From Papilionanthe hookeriana x Papilionanthe teres (Eukaryota; Streptophyta; Magnoliopsida; Asparagales; Orchidaceae): a DNA stretch of 64,000 nucleotides. Shown in pieces: positions 50,401 to 61,747 of the stretch (the first letter of the stretch is position 1; each line of letters opens with the position of its first letter). Where the stretch lies: assembly GCA_022702705.1 (NCBI GenBank), contig CM040428.1, positions 112,114,022 to 112,178,021 on the forward strand. Direction: 5' to 3'. The notes beneath the pieces were generated by a model. The model ran no database searches. It was not told the DNA's origin and worked only from the letters and a program-made list of their open reading frames with translations. The translations under genes were made by a program, and so were the position numbers.

Positions 50401-51094
50401 AGGTTTGATGTGAGATCTGGAAAGATCGAATTTGAGACTTGAAATTTGACTAAGATTTGATTTAAGATCTGGAAGATCGAATTTGAGATTTGAAATTTGA
50501 CTGAGATTTGATTTAAGATCTGGAAGATCGAATTTGAGATTTGAAATTTGGAAAGATTGAACTTGAATTTGGAAGGATGAGTTTGAACTCGATTGAAATT
50601 TGATTTAAGATTTGATTTAAAATTTGGAAGATCACATTTGAAATTTGATTGAGAATTTGATTTAACATTTATGTTGATTTTGTTTATCTTTTAATGATTC
50701 AAATTTTATTTTATCGTTTGTTTAATGTTCATGTGAATTTGGTGTTTGTCATTTTTCTTTTAGATTTTTTCTTTAAGGAAAGTTCTCTTTTATTCTCCTT
50801 TTTTTTATTCTTTTTCTGTTCTTTGTTCGAAGTTCATTTAACTTTAACGGCGTTTCCCAATCAATTTGCACAAAAGAGGTGAAGGCCAAAAATGTGACAT
50901 GGTCACTTTCATTCCAATCATGTAGAAGATACATCATACATCTTGATACTGGAATATATTTCATACAATCCATGTAAACTCAAAACGGATTTGTATATGA
51001 TCTTTGTTGATCCATCCAAAGAAGCATCACGTCAAAAATCCATGTACGAATAGTGGGGTACATGGTCAATAACATCACCTTCCAAGCCATCCTT
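50401..51094 (-). other. Element B 3' UTR, AlkB-proximal part
   Basis: Starts with an irregular repeat of GATTTGATTTAAGATCTGGA-like units (50400-50660), then sequence shared with A (50845-51094, including CGTTTCCCAATCAATTTGCA). No gene seen. Confidence 0.65.
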
Positions 51095-52623
51095 GGCAAG
51101 GGTGCCGTATGGATGTACATTGGAGGTGTGATATTTTCCATGTAACTCACGGCTCGTAAGGCCGGAGGCTCTCTAGCTCCGGGTACGGCTGGAAATGGTA
51201 AGGTGTCTTCACGTCGTCCATCCTTCGAACGTAGCCGAGATCCGCTTCACCGGTACTCCTGGTATGCAATGCTTAGCGATATACGCTCCGTTGCCCTTCG
51301 GTATCATGACGGAACCTACCGGTAGTGGTATCTTTACTTGGCCCTCGGAACTCACTCGGACCTGCTATCCGGAGGTCGGATCCGAACATGATGTTACACT
51401 CGCTCGGGAAAGAGGCTGTGCGAAAGGTACGACAAAGTCGTGGTGATCTATGTGTGGGGGTATGCGATCACCTCTGTTTGTAGATGTTGATAATGCAGCT
51501 ATTGGGTATGCGATCTGCTGGCAATACCCTCCATGTTATCAATCTCTTTACTTATTCTCTTAATGACTAATGGCATCGGATCCACTTGCCCATGACGGAG
51601 TATTCCGGTGGGTTTCCCTTCTGTCCTCCGCAAAGTTGTAACATCATCCACATTGTATTGTGATTCTTCCTTTCCACGGCATCCATCTCCGGGGTTACGA
51701 GTATGTGTTTTCCCTTAGGCGGCCCGCTCGGCCCATTCTTTTCAAATCCCGGATGCAATCCACGATTTGCTGCTGTTCATACTCTGAGAATACGTCTGTA
51801 TGTAGCTCGAGGCCCTCTAGTATATTGATTCGTCTACCTTTAATTCTCTCAAAGTATTCAAAGGTTTTCTTTTCAACATTACGCATTCTCTCCGGCTCGT
51901 ATTCCGGAATGATGCTGAGATGGCGAGGCACAGTGACATATTGTGGAAGATACGGTTCAATCCCTTCACGTTCTCCCGCATACCTTGGCTCCTCGGGGAT
52001 GATGCACTGTCGGGACATCCCCAGGGTTGCTTCGCAACAAGGTCATGCATCACCTGGTGGTTCTATCCGGTGGCGTGGTAGCCTTCTTTCTTCGATCTTA
52101 CGGAGATTTCCCTGGTTCTTTCTGTTATCCTAGGAGCTGGTCTCCTTTTTTCAGGTTCCTGGTGAACCGGTGTCCTTGAAGTGTATGCACTGACATTAGC
52201 AACTGTCTCGTCACGCTGGTCCGCAGCTAGTTTTGTTAACATCTTACGGATACGGCGATTCTTATTTCTTCGTTGCGTTGCTGTGAGAGTAGCTCTTCGA
52301 ACTTCTTGAATCTCTGTGGGCGCGGCGCCAAGCACGCCTGCCTGCTTGTAGCGACTACGGACTTCATTTTCTTATCTTCTTCAATGTTTGTCTTTCTTTT
52401 CTTGTTCTTGGATTGGTGGCTTGGGCCACCTACTTTCATCATCTGTCTCTCCGGGCGGTTCTTCTCGGTCAGCCGGGACCCGGTCACTTTCCTCGTCTGC
52501 GCTAGGCCTCGCCGATGCGAAATCCGAGTCAATCTCGATTATCGCTCCATCTTTCACCCTCTTTTCATCTAGTGCAAGGCTTACGCCATTCTTAAAGTTC
52601 AGGACCAACCGCCCGCTTGACAT
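51095..52623 (-). pseudogene. AlkB-like gene of element B, several frame breaks
   Basis: Same position, order and motifs as in A: N-terminus MSSGRLVLNFKNGVSLAL; the basic block TATQRRNKNRRIRKMLTKLA (52335-52063 frame); ILEGLELHTDVFSEYEQQ in 52018-51695; and the iron-binding IPPHIDHHDF (about 51480-51435). The distal AKHCIPG (about 51280) and RIS (about 51245) lie in other frames. Breaks are small indels. This shows that the AlkB gene belongs to the family and is not a one-off insertion in A. The original protein was probably about 500 residues. Confidence 0.9.
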
Positions 52624-52660
52624 TTCCCTGCGAAAAGATAAGGAAAAGGATCAGGGGCTG
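52624..52660 (-). promoter_or_regulatory. Candidate 3' splice site before element B AlkB
   Basis: CTGATC branch-point-like motif, then a pyrimidine-rich run ending CTTTTCGCAG, then GGAA and ATG. It is stronger than the equivalent in A and located identically. Confidence 0.5.
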
Positions 52661-52904
52661 TACTAAGAACAAGAACATTAAGAAAATGTTTATTAAAGAC
52701 ATTTTTTTTATTCTTATATTTTTAAACTTAACGGGAATGAAGTGGGATAAGATCGGGTAAGAGATTTTGATTTGGAAAAGAAAACGAGGAAAATTTATTA
52801 TCGAGATTTTATTTATTTTAGCACATTTTTGTCATTTTTTGGGTTCGGACCCGATCATAAGTAATTACTTCGCCAGTGTTTCTTAGAGTTGAAGAATTCA
52901 TTCC

Positions 52905-54060
52905 TTCGAAACATCGGGTAGCGTAATACTTTTTCAAGTATCGTCCATTGATCGGAAGCATATGTCGTTCTCCTTGGGAGTTCACTAGTCTGGTAGGAGC
53001 CTCCCGAGTAGGCTTGTCTCGACCACGACCGGTCCTTCCCGAGTGGGTTCGAATGTTCCTCCTATCTTGCGGTGTGCAAGAATAGGTCTTTTGAGAACGA
53101 GAACTAAATCACCAACTTTGAAGGTTCTCGGGCGGACCAGTCTGTCATGGGCTTGAACCATCTTAGCTTGGTATAGTTCTAAATTCTGTTGCGCTGCAAG
53201 TCTTTTCCCTTCCAGGCTCTCTAATTCTTCGAGTCGTAATTTGGCATTTTCTTCCGTTGTGATTTTATTTGCAACTGCAATTCTGAGTGAAGGAAGCTGA
53301 ACTTCTAAAGGTAACACTGCCTCGGACCCATACACCAGAGCATAAGGTGTAGCTTGCGTAGGAGTTACGAAGGTTGTCCGGTAGGCCCATAAGGCTTCTA
53401 ACAACTTCTCGTGCCAATTTCTCTTATTATCGTCTAAAGTCTTCTTTAAAATTTGAACGAGAGTTTTATTAAAAGCCTCGAGTTAGGCCGTTTGCTCTTG
53501 GGTAGTAAATTGTTGAGTATCGCCGGTCGATTCCGTGTCTCCCGACAAAATTGTTGATTTGTGTGCTTCGAATGCGGCCAATTATACGAGATGATTCGCG
53601 CGGCACCCGAAACGGTAAACAACTTGGTTCTTGAAAAATTGTAGTACGTGATGTGCTTTCACTTCTCTAAGTGGAGCTGCCTCGCCACTTAGAAAAGTAA
53701 TCCGTAGCCGCAAGAATGAAGCGATGTCCTTTTGACGATGGTGGTTCCATTGGACCCACTATATCCGTGCCCTGACATTCAAATGGCCACGATGCAATTG
53801 TCGGATGTAGCACATTTGGAGGTTGGTGTAGAACCACTCCGTGCACTTGGCGCGATGACGGCTCTTGGCGATTTTCATGCGGTCGGTCATCATCGAGGGC
53901 CGGTAGTACCCTAGTCTTTTAATTTTCATTTTCATTTTCGGACCGGTCGGTGAGCGCCACGAGTCCCGAATGCACCTCTTTAACAATTTCACGGGCCTCG
54001 GACCCGCTTAGGCACCTTAGCCACATTTGATCAAAAGACCTTCCGTATAACGTATTGTTT
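52905..54060 (-). pseudogene. Element B integrase
   Basis: 53404-52985 covers the end of the core and the C-terminal domain (LWAYRTTFVTPTQATPYALV; VRPRTFKVGDLVLVLKRPIL). 53992-53759 has the zinc-finger remnant (KMKMKIKRLGYYRPSMM). The core between 53420 and 53760 is readable only across several frame changes, for example near 53480, 53580 and 53690. Homologous to 21656-22839. Confidence 0.9.
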
Positions 54061-54279
54061 ACTAACGCGTAGGACGAGTTCTTTTCTTGATACGATGGGC
54101 TAGCGACCTATCGTCACGGTAGCTTTCACTGTTTGCGGGTAGTCCATCGATAGGTCGTCGCCAATCTTCCGTGTTTTTCATCACTTGTTGCAAGCTCGAT
54201 CCTTTTTCCTTTTTCGATTTGTGTATCGTGTCTATGTCAAGCTGTGATAGGACTGGCGTCCGGTGAAGCGACACTTCTG

Positions 54280-54806
54280 CGATTCATCTTGCAAACGGGC
54301 AAATTCTTTTGCGAGACGGGCTAGCGCATCTGCTTAAGCGTTTTCTTTTACGGGATTTTGTAGATTATCACATTTGGAATGCGTTCAACGATTTGTATGG
54401 CATACTGGAAGTATTGCTCGAGTCTTAGTTTTAAAATTCTGTATTGTCCGGTGATACGTTGAATGATTAGCTGTGAATCCCGTAGATGTTGATGTCACGT
54501 TATCCCCATTTGAATGGTTAATTCCGATCCCGTTATGAGGGCTTCGTATTCCGCTTCGTTGTTTGTACATGGTTCAGTCGAGTGGTAGGAGTATCTTAAC
54601 ATCCCCCGCTCCGGTGTTATAAAGATTAGCCCGATTCCTGCCTTACAGAGCACTATCACTTGCGATTCTTCGTCTTTGTGTGTTGAAGATGCTCCGTCGA
54701 AATATAATTCCCAACGTCGATCATCAGGGTCTTCTAGGTTCATTATTTGTTCATCCGGCGGATCGTCATTGAGAGGAGATTCTGCTAGGAAAAGGGTGTG
54801 CTGCAA
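54280..54806 (-). pseudogene. Element B second RNase H
   Basis: 54806-54495 reads LYFDGASSTHKDEESQ and NNEAEYEALITGSELTIQMG, with the first two acidic motifs intact. The ADALARL-type end lies near 54345-54310, after frame changes. Confidence 0.88.
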
Positions 54807-56160
54807 GGAAGTCTGCTAAGACTTGTCCCTTTACGGCACGAAGAGGCACGAAAGTTATATCGAATTGCAATAATATCATTGACCATCTGGCAAGTCTGTC
54901 GGAAAGCGTTGGACGAGTCATCAAGTATTGCAATGGATTAAACTTCGAGATCAGGTTGACCTTATGAGAAAGCATGTAATGCACGAGCTTTTGAGCGGCG
55001 AAGATCGGGGGCCAAACAATGCTTTTCAATTGCGGGATACCTTATTTCCGTCGGAAGCAAACGACGGCTTAAGTAGTAAAGAGCATTTTCTTTACCCTCA
55101 TCATTGACACAGGCTAACGGGGCTCGAGAAAGTCGTCTAAAGCCGCGGTATAAAGTATTAGCGGTCTACACGAGGCCGGGGCTACTAAGACGGGAGGTGT
55201 CATTAAATATTGTATAATGTCCTCGAAGGCCCTGCGGCATTTCTCTTCCCAAATAAATTTGGCGTCCTTTTTAAGCTAGTGCCGAGAAAGAGTCGACACC
55301 TACACGACGGGTTTGAGATAAAGCGTCGAAGATATGCCGACTTCCCTTGAAAAGATCGTAGTTGTTTTAAGGTTTTGGGAGGCGGCATTTCTAAGATAGC
55401 TTTAATCTTTTCCGGGTCGATTTCAATTCCACGATGTCGGACAACGAATCCTAAGAATTTCCCGGAGGTGACGCCGAAGGCGCATTTTAAGGGATTCATC
55501 TTAAGGTTAAATTGTCTTAATCGTTCGAAAACAATTCTCGAAATCATACAAGTGGTTGTCCTTTACTTTGCTTTTGATGACAACATCGTCCACGTAGCAT
55601 TCGACTTGATTGTGGATGAGATCATCAAAAATTCTTGTCATTGCTCTGCGGTAGGTTGCTCCTGCGTTCTTCGGTCCGAATGGCATCAACGTGTAGCAAA
55701 ATACTCCGATCGGCGTTACGAATCGCGTCAAGCTTTTCATCTTACGGAGCCATTTTTATACGGTTGTATCACGAAGATCCATCCATGAATGAGAATATTT
55801 CATGTGTTGAAGCGATGTCGATCATTAATTCGGGATCGGTAGAGAAATTCATTTTTTGGACATGCCTTGTTTAAATCTGCGAAATCCACACAAATTCGAT
55901 CGACCATTCTTCTTCATCGGAGTACTACATTGGCTAGCCAAGTTGGGTATTGCTCTTCACGGACAAATTTAGCGTCTATTAGCTTTTTAACTTCGAGTCT
56001 GTGACTTGTTGTTCGATTTCTAGACGCATTCTTCGGGACCTTGTCGGCCGGGACGGAAGTAGGATCCACTCCTAGCTTATGGATTGCGACCTCCGGAGTT
56101 AATCACGGCATCTCATCGTAGCTCCAAGCAAAACGGTCTTTAAATTCCATTAATAACTTG
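54807..56160 (-). pseudogene. Element B reverse transcriptase and first RNase H
   Basis: 55740-55507 contains LMPFGPKNAGATYRRAMTRI and ECYVDDVVIKSKVKDNHLYD. 55547-55203 continues MNPLKCAFGVTSGKFLGFVV through the connection. 55029-54766 is RNase H (FAAQKLVHYMLSHKVNLISK). The fingers at 55760-56100 survive only in scattered frames. The catalytic YVDD is kept. Confidence 0.92.
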
Positions 56161-58320
56161 ATTATTTCTTCGAGTCTTCTTTATTGAGTAAGGAGCTAAC
56201 AAAGGTAGGTCTAGGCTCTTCGCTAGTACCTAAGTTAACTTCCGTTAACTCATCTATCGTAGATTTGATTTCTTCTTCGAATTCTAGTGGAGCATCTCCA
56301 ATTTGTAAATCTTCGAGTTCGTCCGTAGTTTCCATGCAGTTTTCATTAGATTCGCAAGTGACAACCAAGCAAAATTCGGTATCATCAGTCGATCTCTATG
56401 TGCGAATCCGAGACCATGTTTTGAGTTGGGTGGACGACCGGAGTTATTCCATAAATTTTCAAAACGTTGTGATTGACCTTTTGTCCATTGTCGAGGTAAG
56501 AAACCACGGCTGAATTAAATTTTGAACACGGGGAGAGTACCACTCAAAAGGCAATTCCATTAATTCGATGAAGTAGCATCTTCAAGTTGTACATTATTTT
56601 CAGTCTTGGAGGAAGAAGCACCACGGTAGAATTTGATTGGTTTTGCACCACCGCCACGTACCTCTTTGACCTCCATACCCTCAATCTTATTAGAATGGAT
56701 CGGGGTCAGGGTCATAGTATGTACGTAGTGGTTAATCTTTTCGTACATCGATTTATATTCTTCGTTCTTTTCATCTTCAATAGGGATTTTGAATTGCGGC
56801 TTCTTCCGACTTATTGTCGCTGCTTCTTGTTTGATTTTTTTTTCTTCTTCAGAACTATCTTCCCATTCGACATTGATGGTCGGTTTCCTCGTCCGATCGT
56901 CCCTAACGTCTCTGCCACGACCTCGTCCCCGGCCTCGACCTCGGATGCGAGTTGTGGAGAAACCTTCACCATCTCGCCGTAAGGGAGTGGTGAGTGACTG
57001 TTGGACTAGAACTTCAGGTTCTTCGTTGTCCCGAACTTTCTTTGCTTCATTTGTCATGGTGTCTCTGGAGAAGATCGTTTTCTTCGGTGGTGCATAATAA
57101 GCTGCATCCTCGTGGATTACAATTTCATGTACGGAGAATGGTTGTAAGTCACCTTTGATGCACTGTTCCCCTCCATCGTAGTATTTGATGCACTGATGTA
57201 GAGATGATGGTACCATCCTGTTTTCATGTATCCATGGTCGACCCAGTAGAGCGTTGAACGACGTTTCTGAATCAATTATGTGAAATTTCGCGATTGTCTT
57301 TGCTAAGTCACCGGTCTTCATCAGTAGCGTTATTGATCCGAGGGCTCTTTCTCCTTTCTGGTTGAATCCTCTTAATAACATTTTGTCCGCCTCGAGCTCA
57401 CGAGCATCAATTTCCAAGTATGCTAGTGTTCGAAGATTCATTATATTGATTGATGCTCCTGGATCCACTGATACTGCGGAGAGTGTAAATTTTCCGATTG
57501 TAAGCTGAAATGTACAATGGTCGGTTGTGATCTGCTTGTTCCAAGTAGTAGGTCATCGTCCGTGAAGGTAACACCTCGTTGTTCCTTTAACGAGCAAACC
57601 TCATCTAAGGAATCTCAGGCTATTTGAGCTAAGCAAATTTCACGGATCAAGTAAGGCCTTGATCGAGCTTCTCTCATCTCCTTTGATAAGATGAGAGCGT
57701 CGTAAATGCTCGGTTTGGTGGTAGTTTCCTAAGATGGGCTAGCACGTTGTAATCCACTTTGTTTTCATGTGCCTCTTGCTTCTTCTCGAATGGGTATTTC
57801 TTCTGCTGGGGTTGGTTCTTCTTGAACAACCACACGCTTTCCTTTGTCCTTTGGACCCATTCTCGGAGGTAGAACTTTTCCACTTCTTAAGTTGACTTCG
57901 CCAATTTCTTCGAATCTATTGTTGAGCTTGCGGCGTCTCTTCTTGAATCGGAATGACGAGCTTTTCCGGATTAGCTTCGAGTACGAAGGCTCCTAGCTCT
58001 ATCGTAGTTTGGAGCTCCTCGAAACTCGCGAGATAGATTCGTTGCTTGTTGAACTCTCGTAGCCTCCTTGATGGATGTCTTCTTCGTTATTTTGCTCGTC
58101 GAGATGGTGTATGATTTGAGAATTGTCGTTGGTATCGAAATCGATATCCGGCTTATCGTTAGTTACGTAATCGTTAGAAATAGTCAAAACGTAGCCAACG
58201 CCATCACCCTTATCATTATATGATCCCACCGAAGTGAGCAGATAATCATACGAGTCGGGGGTTCGAGGGATTTCTCCCAGAGATCGGGAAACAACTATCT
58301 TAGGATAAGCGGCCCCTAGT
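56161..58320 (-). pseudogene. Element B protease and linker
   Basis: 57468-56560 starts at the protease active site (DPGASINIMNLRTLAYLEI) and runs through NALLGRPWIHENRM and an arginine-glycine tract (RGRGRGRGRGRD, about 56960-56915). 56368-56162 bridges to RT. The pre-protease piece is 58229-57999 (YDNDKGDG-like, acidic). Breaks lie near 57500 and 57670-57990. Confidence 0.9.
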
Positions 58321-58422
58321 CTAGCCTTAGGTGTCTCGGTCTTCTCTTCTTCGTCAATTTTCTTCTTTTCTTCAATCGTCTCCTGTTGAGGTGGTTCTTC
58401 TATCGCAAGTGATAGTACCGGC

Positions 58423-60008
58423 TTAACAGGGTTTCAAACTCCGAATTGAAGCTCGCACAGAAGCGGTTTGGATCTTGTCTAAAATCTTTTTCGAAGACCT
58501 CGTCCAAGCGGTAGTCCATCCATCGTCGGTCGTATAGGGATCTATCGGAATTATGGGATCGGTCGAGACAACATTGACGGAACCTCCTTTACGGGGTTCC
58601 TTCATGTACTCCTTCGGGATCGTTATATTCCCTTTCCGCGAGTTGTCATTGAGCCAACTTTTGAAGGTAATGCAATCTTCTATTTTGTGCCCAAGCATCA
58701 GGTGGTAAGGGCGAAGTTGGGATCACCTTTCTTGTTGACTTCCTCTGGTCTTTTAGGCTCTGGCGATGTGGAAATCTGGAGTCTTCATCAAGCTGCGGAA
58801 CATTTTCGGCCTTTGCTTCATTCTTGAACGGATACTCCACTGCTCGAAGCTCCCTTAACGTACGTTGCGGACGAGGTGGTTGTTCATACTTTGCGAGATG
58901 AGTGATAATTTGGGCCAGGGTTGCTTGGTAATCTCTTTGTGGTTGTTGCGGTCGTTACGGTGGTATTTGCATCGGTTGCTTGCCTTTGTCAAGCTGCTTG
59001 CAACGATCCCTGATTTCTTTTCAAAAGTCTTTACAGGCTTTTGTTTGTCTGTTTTATCGGTGAAACTTAATTGCTTCGCCTCCTCTTGCAAGCTTCCGGC
59101 CTTGCTTAACAACTTCTCGAAAGTCCTAATAGTAAATCCCTTGAGGAGAAGTGCTATCGGGCCATGGATGCTTTTAGTAAAATGCGAAGTGCATGCTTGT
59201 TCTTGCGGTTGTGGTTCACACTTCATGCTTAAGTTCCTCCATCGAAGTATGTAATCCACCAAAGTTTCATTCGGCTTTTGTTTCTCTACCACTAAATCAC
59301 CTACGGTGATGTGGTGCTGAGCTCCGACAAATCGCTTGATGAAGAGGTTCTCTAGCTGCGAGAACATCTTTGCAGAACCATTTAGTAATTACGCATACCG
59401 GTCGAAGGCGATTCGCGACGGTGGCGACGAGCTGCTCGGAAGAGTAATGCATCGCTCCCGCCGGCATTGCAACAAGCTGCGCACGAAAGTGTGCCACATG
59501 CGTCGAGGGTTCCCGAGTTCCGTCGAAGGTCTTGAACAGAGGTGGTACGAAGCCTTTCGGGTATTGGACGGCGTCGAATTCTTGCAGGTAAGGTCTACCC
59601 GTCCGAATGGATGGTCCCGCTCTTCGATTGTGCTAAGGCTTCTCGCTTTCTTTGTTCCACCAAGTTCTTGATATCCTTTTCGGAATCATACTTTGTGTTG
59701 TATCCTTTTCAGCTGATCATCCCCATTGACGGACGTAATCTCCTTTCCTCCGTCTACAATGTGAATGACCTGCGGGGTGTCTCTCTATGTGGTTGTACTT
59801 GACTGCGGAGAGTGGCCGGAGCTACGGCCATCTCTTCCATCCTTTTTGCCATTTGAGCGATCGTGTCGTCTTTTCCTGAAGTTCGCCTTCTTATCGGTTC
59901 GGCTCCTCTCCTCTGTGGCTGCGGGAGCACCTTGCGAAGGCGATGAAGCTCGTGTCTCGGCCATGTTGATTTACGCGTATTCGTCGTCCATGAATTCCGA
60001 TGAATCAA
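58423..60008 (-). pseudogene. Element B gag
   Basis: The capsid core is better preserved than in A: 59367-58855 reads FSQLENLFIKRFVGAQHHIT, VEKQKPNETLVDYILRWRNL and HGPIALLLKGFTIRTFEKLL. The knuckle region follows at 58698-58423 (MLGHKIEDCITFKSWLNDNS). 60008-59754 is the N-terminal part (MAKRMEEMAVAPATL). Confidence 0.9.
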
Positions 60009-61220
60009 TCTCGTCTGCTGAACTTTTTTCTCTTTCTTTTGCCAATCGTCGGATATCGGTTCTCAACTTTTCCATGGCATCTTCTAGCGGGGCTTTTCGT
60101 GTGTCTTCGTGGTTGTCGTGCGATGGGCTGCCGGGTTCCCTTCTCACGAGTCTCCTTCATCGCGGTAGCACTTTCTTCGATTCGAGTCTCTCGGCGAGAC
60201 TTTCTTTCTCGAGTTGCTTGTTTCAATCTCAGCTGCCTGAGTGGTGGGACGCCATACCATCCTTCCGGCGGCGGAAGGTCCAGGACCGGATGGTGCAGTC
60301 GAGCCCAATCTTTGGAAGGTGGTATCCTCCCTGTCATGCAATCACGAGACGACAACGGGTGGACTAGCCTTCATTCTTTTACTTGGCTTTTACGTCATGA
60401 TGGCGGGTTCTACTCGGGGCCCGAAGACGGGATTTGGCGGCACCGCCACTATCCTTCGTAGAATTTCGATACGGGGCGGTTTTCCTTCTTTGCTAACTTT
60501 CTACCAAAGTTTGCGGTCGAGCAAACGGCGTAGTTCTAGTTCTTTTCTTGCGGCTATCGTTGTAATATGCGGGTGCGTGGTAATGTGGCGACAATCTTGC
60601 GAATATTTTCTTCATCTTCAGCGGCGGAGGGGATGAAGCCCGCTTCCTCCCAAGAGTGGTATGTATTCGGGCGGCGGTGTATATTACGGCGATTCTGGAA
60701 TTTCCTACAGGAAAGCAATTTCGGCGGCTACGGCTTCTCTAGCGATCCTTCTACTTGTTTCTTCTTTGGGTCCTTGTCGACGACGGAATCTTTAAGCTGG
60801 ACCCGATTTCGAAAACGAAAGGTCTTACGGAAGATGCTGTACCCTCCACGGTAACGAGTCCATCATAATTCTTGATTTCTTTCCCCTTTGATTTGGCAAA
60901 AGTCGGGGTAGGTGCGAAACAACAAGACCGGTGGGGGTAGAGATAACGGTCCTTCTATGGACATCGGTACTCCTCTTAGTCGGGATCCTTTGCGAGAGGA
61001 GGGAATTCTTGGGTCGACCTAGGGTTGAACTCGAGCGAGCGGCTCCTCGGCTTCGAGATGCCTTGTTCATCGGTGCAAAGAGGGAGACGTCGGTGATCTT
61101 GACGTTCGTGTTTTCAAATCCTTGTCCGAATCGGATGATTCCATTGTCGGGCGGCTCATCCTTATAGACGGCGAGAGTCCGGTCCATTGGTAAAGAGAAA
61201 ATCGGTTTCGGGGCTTCCAT
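60005..61220 (-). pseudogene. Element B ORF1
   Basis: Starts MEAPKPIFSLPMD and keeps LAVYKDEPPDNGIIRFGQ at the same spacing as A's ORF1. The middle and end are in several frames (60355-60005 carries the segment matching A's 29142-28588). Same unknown role as in A. Confidence 0.72.
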
Positions 61221-61724
61221 TTCGCGGGGTAGATTCGGTTTGTCGGTCCCGAGTTATGCTTCTTTTCTTTAGGACGAAAGAAAGGAATTGAAAAGAGTCC
61301 GAACTCATTCTTGTTCATGTATTTATAAGAAGGAATCACTTATTAAAAGAATCACTTATTAGAGGGTTTGTTTATTTAGAACGGAGTGTTCAAAGGTGTA
61401 GAGAAGGTAAGGAATACCGAATCGGAGTTGGAAAGGAAAAGAGAGTCTTAAGCAAGACTTCTCGACTCGAAGGATCACTCCTAAACTAACACTATTGGGG
61501 TCCACCCCACCTCGGAAATGAGGTAAAAGGATCTCGGAACCTCTCCGTTTAGGGGTGTCTAAGCGGTGGCTCCTAAATCCGAGAGAATGTTGGTTATACT
61601 TGTTCAAGGTAGAAATGAACACGGTATCCCAACGGAAAGAAGAGTAGTTTGATCCATAAGGGACATGGATGTACTACCGATTTTTGAAAGCAGAATTGTC
61701 TGATTAGAATGGAGAGAGGAATTT
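61221..61724 (-). other. Element B untranslated leader
   Basis: About 500 bp homologous to 29990-30513 of A; no ORF supported. Confidence 0.7.
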
Positions 61725-61742
61725 TCCCCAGCGGAGTCGCCA
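61725..61742 (-). promoter_or_regulatory. Element B primer-binding site
   Basis: TGGCGACTCCGCTGGGGA on the minus strand, identical to A's site, five bases from the LTR end. Confidence 0.85.
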
Positions 61743-61747
61743 GAAGT

